The position numbers and the translations under genes were made by a program. Below are positions 43,291 to 53,512 of a stretch of 64,000 bases of DNA, in pieces; positions within the stretch are counted from its first letter, which is position 1, and every line of letters begins with the position of its first letter. The notes under the pieces were generated by a model, which made no database searches, was not told where the DNA came from, and saw only the letters and a list, made by a program, of their open reading frames with translations. The DNA lies in NCBI GenBank assembly GCA_024811115.1, contig JAKOGH010000042.1, forward strand, positions 372,001-436,000. The letters are read 5' to 3'. This DNA comes from Terana coerulea (Eukaryota; Basidiomycota; Agaricomycetes; Polyporales; Phanerochaetaceae).

Positions 43291-44165
43291 GGTGGTGTTT
43301 ACACGCATTGACACGTGGGCGCGTAGGCCACATTACGCGCTTTCGCAAAGGTTCACCCAAGGGGGTGCTGGCAAGCTAGCGCTGACGACAACCCAGCTCG
43401 GGTGCTCGCTGTGTACCAGGGGTCCAGGCATGAGCGTTCATTAGATTAGATGAGATAAGCCCAAGATCAACTGTATGAGGAGACGTGAAAAGTAGACGAA
43501 TATTGAATTATCTTCAGCGGACCGGGACGGGAAAAACGCAGATAGGTATACATGTGAGAGAGGTATAGTCCGTATGGACAAGCCAAATCCAACTGCCTGG
43601 TCTTGCTCCCCTGCTTTCCTGTGGACTCACTTTTCACATTGCTTAGAGCCTTGATGAACAAAAAACACCCGGATACGCGTTCTCGGTGAGTACAATATAC
43701 TACTCGCAGAGATGGTACGATACAGCGAGCTTTTCGTAAGCTGTCTGCGATACTCTGCCGTCTGAACGAGGGATAGACTGACATGATGTCGGACCTGCAG
43801 GCAAGTAGGATGCAGATCAAAGCTGTTATCTATTCATTATCTGGACGTCATCATACCAGATTACATAGGCGCTGACGCGGGACCCTGGTACAGAGCAAGC
43901 ACCCGAGCATGGGTTGTCGTCAGCGCTAGCTTGCCAGCACCCCCTTGGGTTCACCCAAGATTCACCAACGCATGTAAATGCAAGCCCATAACTAACAATA
44001 CAGCTGATTATACAGGGGATATGGCGAATAATCGGCGACTACAGAGCATGATAGAGTAATTTTGGATGCCAACTGGAAGTCATGCTGCTTCGCGGGACCG
44101 GAGGAGCACTTCGTTACCGGTCAGCGTGCAGAACACTCCAGGAATAAGATTGACAGAGTATCTCT
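43291..44165. other. intergenic with MITE, between SEC39 and NIP7
   Basis: SEC39 reads leftwards from 43290 and NIP7 ends at 44166, both on the minus strand. Most of the gap is the 590-bp hAT-like element described separately, so before the insertion the gap was about 280 bp. Confidence 0.7.
43358..43947. mobile_element. hAT-like MITE with 8-bp target-site duplication
   Basis: 590-bp element with long terminal inverted repeats of about 70 bp that start CAAGGGGGTGCTGGCAAGCT and differ by only a few bases between the ends. It is flanked by a perfect 8-bp direct duplication, GGTTCACC, at 43350-43357 and 43948-43955. An 8-bp duplication with a CA-starting repeat fits the hAT superfamily. No transposase fragment is seen inside, so it is non-autonomous. 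The near-identity of the ends suggests recent insertion. Confidence 0.85.
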
Positions 44166-44964
44166 CTAGAACAAAGTTTCCTGGAACGACAAGATTATGG
44201 CCTAATTCAGAAGCTGAATGGTTATAACGTACCTCGTCACGAAGATATTCACCGACATCGCTGCGGATGAGTTAGCATCGCAAAGAAAAGAGGACTGTGA
44301 TAGACATACGATTGGTGGAAAACAATGATTGAAGTTGGGTCTAGTTTTCTCGTATCGACGGTGGATCTTGCAGTGACACCGAAACCCTAGGTGGCGATTC
44401 ATATGCGCTTCACGTGAAGCTACCTAATAAAAACTCACCAGCGGTATGTCATTCATACTGAAAACAACCACGCCCTGGTGTTCCGGAGTGTCCTCCGTGA
44501 TACGGCCAAGGTGCGCCTTGAGGACGTGGTTTCCGTACAAGAATGGCATTTCGCCATTGGGCTTTATCCAAACCTAGCCAACCAAGGAATATTAGCGAAA
44601 CATTAGGCGCAAAAATATAGAGCATACCTTGTATTTGGCATATTGTGCGAGGTAGTCAAGCGCAGTAACATGCAGCTTGAACTTGCCCGACTTCGAGAAT
44701 TTACCGAAGCACGTTCCAAGGCTTATGAGACTTGGTTTCGCAACAGAGATGGCAAGACGCATAGATGATTCAGATACGTAGAAGACCCTGTCCTTTTGTA
44801 AGCGAAAGCAATATGGCTCGTCTGGCCTGTCAATCAGGTGAACAAGATTTTTGCCCTAATAGATCGTGAGCCACATTACCCGCATAAAATTTGACGTCAC
44901 ATACAACATAGTTGGCTAGCTTTGTGAAAACTGCCTTGCTTTCGTCCTCAGTTAACGGGCGCAT
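44166..44964 (-). CDS. NIP7: 60S ribosome biogenesis protein NIP7
   Basis: Nucleolar RNA-binding factor of 60S assembly with a C-terminal PUA domain. Six exons: 44905-44964, 44628-44855, 44439-44573, 44310-44386, 44233-44260 and 44166-44180; exactly 180 residues, the length of the human protein, with no frame error. It starts [20 protein letters not shown]. Conserved blocks are [77 protein letters not shown] and the PUA strand [16 protein letters not shown]. It ends [13 protein letters not shown]. The last exon codes for only four residues and the stop. Divergent from NRDE2, 151 bp apart. Confidence 0.97.
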
Positions 44965-45115
44965 AGCTTGAGTTTGCGGCAGGAAAGTAGTACTATGTGT
45001 GTGTAAGAGGGTCGAGGACGGAGGAAGAGAATAAAGACAGTCGTAAGCGCCGTAAGCGCGAGCGTGCTACGCGCGCGGACCGAAATGAGCGCGAACGACT
45101 TAACTCACGGCTACC
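44965..45115. promoter_or_regulatory. 151-bp divergent promoter, NIP7 and NRDE2
   Basis: Very short shared upstream region between two divergent ATGs. It contains a tandem pair of the 9-mer CGTAAGCGC (45042-45050 and 45051-45059). No TATA box is seen. Confidence 0.5.
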
Positions 45116-48100
45116 ATGTCAGCTCCTCATCCTTCCTTCTCCTCATTCCCTGAATTCAGCTCATTCCCAGACCTTGAAGCTGGCCCAAGCAAGCCAAGTG
45201 CGTTATCTTCCCGTCGAACCGGTGAGGAGCGTAAGAGCAAGAGTAAGAAGGACAAAGGCGAGGACCGTGAACAGCGGAGGAGCAGACATGAGGAAGACAA
45301 GGAACGTAAGAAAGAGCGGAGGCACAGGGATGATAAAGATGACGGGAAAGAAGAAATCCAGTAGGCGGGTGAAAGACCTTGACGGTCGAACCTTCGAGGA
45401 GGATAGAACTCGCGGCAATGAAGACACGCAGTACTCGTCGGTTACGGATGGAAACTCCCGTTTCTTCTATTCAGATAAGAGGGTGATATCCTCAACGTCC
45501 AGTACGGTCGTATAAATGCTGGCGATATACCAAAATATAACCTGTTGGCTCGTGAGTATTCTGTTCAGTTCCACGACGACAACTAACCTGAGAGGAGGCG
45601 GGAGACGGATTTTGGGTCTCGACAGTGCACTTATGGTTGTCCGAAGAAGTCAACATGGCTTGGAAATAGCTTCTGGAAGCAGACGCAGGGTACGTTCGTC
45701 ATTTTGTCGTATAAGAGCGGGGTTTCTGAGCGCAATGCCCCAGCTTCCAGAGCTCACCGACTCAAAGACCAGGCGATTGCTGCAAGCTGCGCCGACCAGA
45801 AGGCTTGTCCAGTCGGCGGAGAAGGCATATAAATATGAGGAGGTTGACGGTTTTCTTCGCCTACCATCTGCTACAGCGAAAGGCAAGGACATTGAAGCCT
45901 ACCGCGATATCGCAGTCGATCCCGCCTTCGGTTCCGACGCGTCAGAGTCGTCGTCCTCAGATACGGGGGATAGTGATGCAGATGACTCAGATACGTCCCC
46001 CATCGACTCCAGGCGTGCTGCCTTGAAGGAACTTGAAGACCAACTGGCATCAGATCCCTCCTCCATACCTACTTGGTTCTCCCTCCTTTCCAATACACTA
46101 TCGACAATACCTCTACAGTCCAAGAACGCTCCAAAGGCACGTGCAGAAGTCGCCATATCCATTCTTTCCCGGGCTCTCTCTGCCCATCCAAGTAATAAAC
46201 AGTCCATTAGGCTGCGGCTCAAGCTGCTTCGCGTAGGAGAAGAAATCTGGAACAACGAGAAGGTGGACAGAGAGTGGGAGGACGCGCTAGCCGTACAAAA
46301 TCCTGAGCTATGGATGAGTTGGCTAGACTGGCGAATAGGAACGTCGCAAGATGGGATCGAAGGAGTTATTGCCGCCGGTCAGCGGGTCCTCGCAGCTTTG
46401 GGCGACGATGAAGTGAGTAGGTTGCGAGTACTCTGGCGGGTCTCAATCGCCTTCCGTGAAGCAGGTGAGCAGTGTCTTTATAGGATGTCGTATACAAATA
46501 GTCATACTCTTTTTTCTCTCAGGCTATGTCGAGCGAGCCATGGCACTATTCCAAGCTCAGGCAGAATTGTGCGTGACGAGCATCCGTTCTTGAACAAATG
46601 ACTCACGCTTCTGTTAGAGCTCATAAGCGACCTCCTGAGTTGCTGCACAGCCCTTTTGACGTTGTTTTGGATCGTCTGGAGTCGTTCTGGGAATCAGAGG
46701 TGCCTCGGCTGGGTGAACCGGGTGCTTTTGGTTGGGCTGCTTGGGAAGCTGCGGGCTCCCCGGATGCCATACTGGGTCCCTCTCGCATTCCGCCGTCAGT
46801 TCCAAATATCCGCGACCCCTTCCTGCGCTGGGCAGCTGCGGAGGCCGCCAGCGATACAGCGCTGAAGTTATCCGCACGGTCCTTCGACGAAGACTCGGGC
46901 AACGACCCGTACGCTACGATTCTCTTCAGCGACATTCGCCCTTTCCTCATCAATCTCACCCACCACGGCGCGAAGCAAGCTTTTCGTCTCATATGGCTGT
47001 CCTTCTTAGGGTTGCATATTCCAGGCTTCGCAGTAACCCTGTCGGCAGACCCTGCGGACAGTGCGGACGATCGGTGGTCTGCGACCCATCTCACCTCCCA
47101 GCCACTACTAGGAACTATATTTCCTGACGAGTCTTCGGCTAAGCGAATCGCCGCAGACTCGCATTCTGGAGTATTGGTGGGAAGGGAACGAATGTACTCG
47201 CATGCTTTCGCTCCTGTGAAACAATGGACGATGGACGCAGTGGCCCTAACGGATACGATGGTTGGTGGAAGGTATCGTTATTGGTCGCCGGAGGATGTTC
47301 AAGGCGTGGATCAAGGCCTTGTCAGAGAGGTCTTCGAGCAATGCAGGATGTCTGTCCCGGATACTCAATGGGACGTTCTTCAAGTTGTATTCGAGGGCGC
47401 TGTTGATTTGAAGCGGTGAGTAATTCCCGAACACGCCGAGCCTTCCATAATTCAACGCGTATCTTCACAGAGCTTTGAAGGTTTCAAAAAGTCTTGTAGC
47501 CAACGCACACGACTCGTTGGAACACTGGCGATGCCATGCTAACCTTGAACGTCTCCGCGGCAAGACCGATGACGCTCGGAAAGTGTATCGCACGGTCCTT
47601 ACTGCGACTGCTCCCAGCACGCCCGGAATCAGCCAATTGTGGTGGGCATGGGCCGAAATGGAGTGGTTATCCGGCGAGTTCGACGCAGCTTTACAGGTCA
47701 TCTTGCGTGCTGCTGGGACAAATGGCTCTGGAAGCGTGGTTATATTGCGCAGCAAACGAGAACTGGATGACGCCGCGCAATCAACTCCAGACGACCAGTG
47801 GAAAGGTCGTGAAGCGTGGATAAACCTCCGCGCACTCCTAGAGTTCTTGACGTCCTCATCTACTGCCGCCCTTGTTCTCTTGGATGCAGCACTCGCTCGC
47901 CTTTCTGCCTCTACCGAAGAACATGAAAGTCTTACAATCTCTGTGTTGACTATGCTCTACATTCACGGCGCCATTCTCCGACAGTCGTTGCCGCCAGGCG
48001 TTCTCAGGGAGCGAGTGGAACATGCTGTACAACTGTACCCGAACAACACCATCATCCTTGGATTATTCCTTGAGGCGGAGAAAGGTCAAGCAGTATGGGG

Positions 48101-48713
48101 GCGTGTGATGCTTCTCTTGAGTGAGCAGGACAATGGTTTGAACGAGAAGGACCTTTTGAGAACGGTCGTCGAGCTTTGGGCTATCGGCTGGCAGAAGGGG
48201 TCATGGCGGGAGGAAGAGGAGCGAATTCGAGGCAAGCTTTCAGCTGCTGTACAAGATGACCGGTGAGCCTTGCAGCTAATGTCGTATACGCTCCGCTTAC
48301 GCAAAGAGTAGCATGCGAGGCAGCGCAATATTGTGGCGCATATATCTCGAGTTTGAGATACGTGCCAGGCGTCTTAAGCAAGCCAAGCTGCTCTTATTCC
48401 GCGCACTGAAAGAATGCCCACTGGTCAAAGGCATGTACTATAGGCAATTTGGTATTATTGCTCTCTAACGAACAGTGCAGAGCTCTATTTATTGGCATTC
48501 GGCCCTCTAAGAGGTTTATTCAACGCTCGAGAACTGAACGAGCTGGGTGAGACTATGGCAGAGCGAGGTATTCGGATGAGGCAGGGCTTGGATGATGCGA
48601 TGGAAGGCTGGCAAGAGCCATCTGGACAAACCAGGGAGGACGTGGATTATGTTGGGGGCGAGGATGAGATTGAGCACAACGCCGAGGAGTTGAGAAGGTT
48701 GAGGCCGTATTGA
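45116..48713 (+). CDS. NRDE2: NRDE2 family RNA-silencing / exosome regulator
   Basis: Nuclear protein that links small-RNA or exosome pathways to RNA decay (Nrl1 in fission yeast, with Mtl1). Eight exons: 45116-45551, 45595-45689, 45744-46464, 46523-46568, 46618-47415, 47471-48262, 48312-48430 and 48481-48713; about 1079 residues. The N-terminus is charged and RS/KE-rich, then the motif SRFFYSDKRGDILNVQYG and GRRILGLDSALMVVRRS. HAT-like helical repeats follow (PELWMSWLDWRIGTSQDGIE, LRVLWRVSIAFREAGYVERA, SAILWRIYLEFEIRARRLKQ). The last intron has a GC donor (48431-48480). Two one-base errors in exon 1: extra in AAA 45347-45349, missing in GGG 45481-45483. They cancel in length. Confidence 0.92.
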
Positions 48714-49060
48714 GTAGACGCCTGGATGTACAAACAAAGCACAAACAAGCGCATATTGTTGGTGCGGCTATTGACGCTGATGGCGCCGCTCCGTTCCAAC
48801 ACACAATACCCCCGTCCTCGCCGACAGCACGCCCTTCGCCAAAGCGTACTTTCTGCTCAATATTCTTCGCATTTTCTCGGCCTAACCTAGCCGCCCTTCG
48901 CCGGCTCAGAATTGTCCATCGTTCTTCCCTCACATTCGATTGTATGTCTCGGCAATAACTTGTTCTCGCGCTCCCTAGTTCCTCCGCTTTCCCATCTACC
49001 TTACTCGCCGTCTCCACGGCCTCAATGCTCCTTCGACCTCACACCGCCTACGCTTCATCC
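48714..49060. other. intergenic, NRDE2 to Byr4
   Basis: Codirectional genes. An in-frame ATG at 49025 could extend Byr4 by 12 residues. Nothing else is seen. Confidence 0.5.
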
Positions 49061-51768
49061 ATGACTACGATACCGCCGTCAGCGATCCTCACACCTCGTG
49101 AGGAATGGAACGACGCCGATTTCGACTTCCCCGATGAGGATGTAATCCATGCATCCGACGCAGAATCAGAGAAAAGCGATGGTGGGGCGGGTGAAGAGGA
49201 GGATTGGGACGTGGAGATGGATCTGGGCCACACAGGCGGGGCCAAGGCTCAAGCAGTCATTGGAGGTATGGCAGCGCGAGCTTTGACAACTCGAGCAGCA
49301 TCGTTCAGTCATAGCTCGCGCATGTTTACCATTCGACCACCGTTGGAGTCGGTGGGCGACGAAGACGAGGATGAAGACGCCATCCCTACTATCAAAGCGA
49401 CAGTGCTGCCGACAATACCTCCAAGGAGCTCACACCAACCAGCGATCGACGAAGACTTCGAGGATGGTTTCGCTTTACCCTCCGAGCTCACGCAACTGTC
49501 ACTTCGTCCTCTTGAGCTTAATCATCGGTCGTCGAAATCATCAATGGAATGGGGCGACAAGGACCATACCACCTCCTCGCAGTCCTCGGATGCCTATTCC
49601 TCTCTTGGATTCGCCGATCACTCCCCTCCTTCAACGTCTACCTCTGCATCGCTACCGGAAACGGAGACGGACGAAGATGACGAAGACTCCGATGACCTCC
49701 TCGATGGACTTGTCCTTCCGTCTGGTCTCTTTGAGTCTGGCCAAAGCGCAAAGAAGTTGTTCAAGATCCTCGAGACTAAGAAGAAAGCCGTTGTTACGGA
49801 TATGCGCGTCAAGATAGCAAGTCCTGATCCAGAGGACGACTTCGAGAGCGGACTGGTTTTGGACGACGTCATGGAGCTAAGCACAAGCAGGCTGGTGCAG
49901 GCTGCCCAGCAGACTATGAAGCACATGTCTGGATCGTCCTCCATGCGAAGCAGGAGTGTGCCGCGCACAAGTGCCTTACTTCGTCCCCATTCGCGTACGA
50001 AGACCGACCGCGCAAAATCGCCTAACTGCCCTCCAATATCTTCCCAACAGCAGCTGCGTAGATTGGCCGAGCCTCCATCTCCGCCGAGGCCTCCGTCAGC
50101 TCCCGCTGGCCGCTCCCAAACCTACAGTCAGGCTCTTGTTTCCGCTCCCATTCCTTCCTCTAGCAAATCCACTCTTTTGATTCCCAAGTATAGCAGTTTG
50201 CGAGGCCAGAAGTCGCACACTGTGTTGAAGACGGCTGCGCCAACGATCAGTCGTGGACTATCCCGAAAGCTTCACTTCCCTCGCTATCCGACAGCCCGTC
50301 CCAAGCTGCCGGAGCGATCCCTGTTCCATCCTCCCGATACGGCGCCCCGACGGCTTCGTCGAAAGCCAAATCTCATACAAATTCTACCGGCAGACTACAC
50401 ACTCCCGACTACAGCGTACCACCGACGCGACCATCTACGCCATCGTCTAATCCCGTCGCGCTACGTTTGACCATGCCTACCTCATCGTCGCGTATGAAGA
50501 CAAGACCTCCGATATCCGCTGTCTTCTTACCTTCGCCTTCCACTGCCGCGCCCCCTTCGCTAGCGCGGTCAACGTCACCCTTACCCCCGGCTCCGCGCCC
50601 TCCGTCAGCGTCATCAAGTCGCCCGTCTTCGTCGAAGTCACGACATGGGCAAACTCAAAGTTTGCCCGCCGTTTCTGCAGCCAAAGTGCTCAAGCGTCCA
50701 AAACGACAACGGACGTATGGCGACGGTACGGAGTTGGACGCTTTTGATGACCTTCCTCTCGACCGAGAGAAGGAAGGCCAATTTCGTGTTCAGCCTAAGG
50801 CTTCTGGCACACGCGTTCCGGGTGCCACCTATGCGACTATTGCAGCACCACCGTCTCGCAAGTCGCACAGCCTTGAGGCGTCAGGCGCCGGTGAGTCTTG
50901 GCCACATGTCGGAGCTTACAAAATGACTGACTCGATTGTTCCTTGCAGCTCCCGCCGCCACCTCCAGGAGTCTTAAACGCACCAGTCGGATTGCGTTCCC
51001 TCCTCCACCCACAGATACCTCCTCCCAAGTCAGCAAGAAGAGGATACCCACTACGCCACCCACCACAAAAACCCGTCGGAAGCCCACACTGATTCGAAAT
51101 CTCGGAGGTTCTAGGGCTCCCAAAGGTACGCCATGATCATGGGTAGTGACCGTGTAACATTCTTATGCGTTCGTGCAGTGGTCGGCGAGATGAAGTGGAA
51201 TCCCCAAACTCTGCGCTGGGAAGGCAACGACCACGTTCTGCGAGATTTCGATGCAGCCGTGGGCACTTCGACAAGACCGGCTCTTATCACACACCTCACC
51301 GGCTCGTCGATGGGCTCACCAGTGAACTCGTTCGCAGCTGGTGCGCGCAAAGTCGGGAACATGATTTTCGACCCAGCGCGTATGTGCTGGATATCCACTC
51401 TCCCACCGGATGAGGAGGAACCAGATGTGTTTGCTGACCTAGCGGATGACGAGGACGAAGACTGGGACGCAAAGGGTGCCACTATCCGAGCGAGCCAGCA
51501 AGCTTCCGTCGCCGGGAGCACAAACAACACGCGCATCGAGTCCACGCCAAATTCTTCAATAAGTCGAGCGCGGAGCCACTCGGAATCGGAGAGCGAAGAC
51601 CGGTGTTCTCGGGCGTCCATGTTTTGCGACGTCGAGGACGGCTTTCTGGAGAAGTGCCGCGCCGCAGAGGAACGACATCGTTCGGACATGCGTGGATGGG
51701 GCGCTGCTTCCGAGCCTGACCGCTCGTTTCTCTACGAAATACGAGCATTGGCAACTCGTCAATACTGA
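49061..51768 (+). CDS. byr4: cytokinesis regulator Byr4/Bfa1-like, two-component GAP scaffold
   Basis: Homologue of fission yeast Byr4 (Bfa1 in budding yeast), which with the TBC protein Cdc16/Bub2 forms the GAP for the Spg1 GTPase at the spindle pole and restrains septation. Exons 49061-50890, 50949-51125 and 51179-51768; about 865 residues. N-terminus: ILTPREEWNDADFDFPDED. Two repeated acidic motifs follow, DEDFEDGFALPSEL and SDDLLDGLVLPSGLF, and a third, DDFESGLVLDDVMEL. The middle is Ser/Pro-rich. The conserved C-terminus is GEMKWNPQTLRWEGNDHVLR, TRPALITHLTGSS, GNMIFDPARMCWIS and EEEPDVFADLADDEDEDW. One base appears to be missing in the CCC run 50262-50264. I chose 49061 as start because the family begins just before TPREEW; 49025 is also possible. 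Confidence 0.85.
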
Positions 51769-52141
51769 TTCGCCTCTTTCTTTCAGCTATCATGGACTCT
51801 CGGAATCGTCGCTGTGCATATTTCTCCTTCACGACCACCATGATGACCATGCCCTACACTCTTTATTTTGTATGTTTGCGGTTTCTCTTCTCTCTTGTCG
51901 TCTGCTCGTTTGCTCTCCTCGTTATGCTGTCTTCGTATGTAAGCTTGTTCACTCTCGGACAGTCGTCTCTTCTGTCATCTACACGATCTCTAATACAGCA
52001 CAAGAATTTTATCGCACCTGTTAGCAAATGGGGAGCAGACGCATGGTGGCGTAGCCGGTAGGCCCGGTGCTTAGAATCAGATAGGAACTCCCTTTCCTTG
52101 ACTCCAGCCATCCCGCTTCATGAACACGGCCAGCTCCCCCC
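51769..52141. other. intergenic, Byr4 to UreD
   Basis: Codirectional genes with a T-rich 3'-UTR-like stretch at the left. No feature is recognised. Confidence 0.6.
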
Positions 52142-53122
52142 ATGATGAGTGTGGTTGAGAAGGTGGGGGCAGGCAAGGGGCGCATCCAGGTCCGCTCTGA
52201 TGGCTCCGAAGCTGTCTTGTCCGAGCTCTCCTACTCTTACCCTCTCAAACTACTCTCGCCACGACTTTCCAGCCCAAATGTTGCGGTGGTCTACATGCTC
52301 ACGTACGGTGGGGGTCTTGTCGCCGGGGACAGCGTGGACCTCAGCATCGGTGTGAATGACGGGACGTCTCTCGTCTTGCTCACGCAGGTGAGGCTGACAG
52401 TTTTTGTGACGTGGTTGACCGTATTCGAGCGTATTCATTCGTTTGTTAGGGAAGCACAAAAGTGTTCAAGACGCGTATTGGCCAGCGACATGCGAGGCCT
52501 TCAAACCAAGGGGGAGGCCCACCCAGACATCACCCAGCGCATGACAGTTGATGTGGGCTCGCGCAGTACCCTCTTTCTCCTCCCGGACCCTGTCACCTGC
52601 TTTCGCTCCGCCCAGTACACACAAATTCAGACATTCAAGATAGCTCAAGGCGCGTCCGTCGTCCTGCTTGACTGGATATCTTCTGGGCGGAAGTCTCTCG
52701 GGGAGGACTGGGCGTTCAGCAAGTACTTCAGCGTGAACGAGCTCTTTGTGGAGGGCCGGCGCGTCGCTCGGGACGCGATGCTGCTCGAGGAGCAAGAAGA
52801 CGCAGTCAAGGTCCTCCCCTACCGTTCGCTTGCGGACCGCCTCAACCCCTACTCGTGTTACGCGACCGTTATTCTGTACGGCCCGGAGACGACGGCAACG
52901 ATGGAACATTTGGAGGGCCGGTTCAAGGCCATCACGGTGTTCAAGCATGCAGCAAGGCCGGACACCCTCTGGTCTCTGTCTGCGATAGATGGCGGGAAGG
53001 GCAGTGTGCTGAGGGTCGCCGCGCATTCCCCTGAAGACGTTCGGACATGGTTAGGGGCGGAACTAGAACCCTTGCGCGATCTCGTCGGAGCAGATGTGTA
53101 CCAGAGGACGTTTGGGATATAA
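52142..53122 (+). CDS. ureD: urease accessory protein UreD
   Basis: Cytosolic chaperone that binds apo-urease and, with UreF and UreG, helps load nickel. Exons 52142-52387 and 52450-53122; about 305 residues. Family blocks: KGRIQVRSDGSEAVLSELSY, a Gly-rich turn LTYGGGLVAGDSVDL, LLTQGSTKVFKTR across the intron, then RSTLFLLPDPVTCFRSAQYT, SVVLLDWISSGRKSLGEDW and RDAMLLE. One extra base in the G5 run 52510-52514 breaks the frame shortly before the block ITQRMTVDV. The next gene downstream, in the same direction, is a Dal5-like transporter, so a role in ureide or urea nitrogen use is consistent. No urease or UreF/UreG gene is in the window. Confidence 0.93.
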   Translation: MMSVVEKVGAGKGRIQVRSDGSEAVLSELSYSYPLKLLSPRLSSPNVAVVYMLTYGGGLVAGDSVDLSIGVNDGTSLVLLTQVRLTVFVTWLTVFERIHSFVREAQKCSRRVLASDMRGLQTKGEAHPDITQRMTVDVGSRSTLFLLPDPVTCFRSAQYTQIQTFKIAQGASVVLLDWISSGRKSLGEDWAFSKYFSVNELFVEGRRVARDAMLLEEQEDAVKVLPYRSLADRLNPYSCYATVILYGPETTATMEHLEGRFKAITVFKHAARPDTLWSLSAIDGGKGSVLRVAAHSPEDVRTWLGAELEPLRDLVGADVYQRTFGI

Positions 53123-53512
53123 ATGTACCAATAGGTGAGCGTCCGTCGTACCCTATCTCCTTGGTCGTCGCAGTGTACTGACATGGCCGCGCCTAGAACT
53201 TGCAGCTGTATGAGCATCTACAGCAATGCTACTCACAGGCCGTCAAATGCAGCCGCAGTGATTGTTATCTCTATACTCGCATTCTGGAAAACCAGCCCTG
53301 TGACTTCGGTGAGTCTGTCTTCTCTTGCGCGCTACCATCACGGTGTACACGGTTCAGCCAGGTACACTGATAAGTACGCCTGGCGTCTACAGCACCCCAT
53401 GATATACTCGTGGCGTGGAGAACTTCATCCGAAGGCGTATCTGTCCCCCTTCCTCCTTTACTTCCCTCTGCTCTCTCCCTGATAGTCTGGCGGGAACTTT
53501 TGTCGATCTGCA
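53123..53512. other. intergenic, UreD to MFS transporter
   Basis: 390 bp between codirectional genes. No gene or clear motif is seen. Confidence 0.6.
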
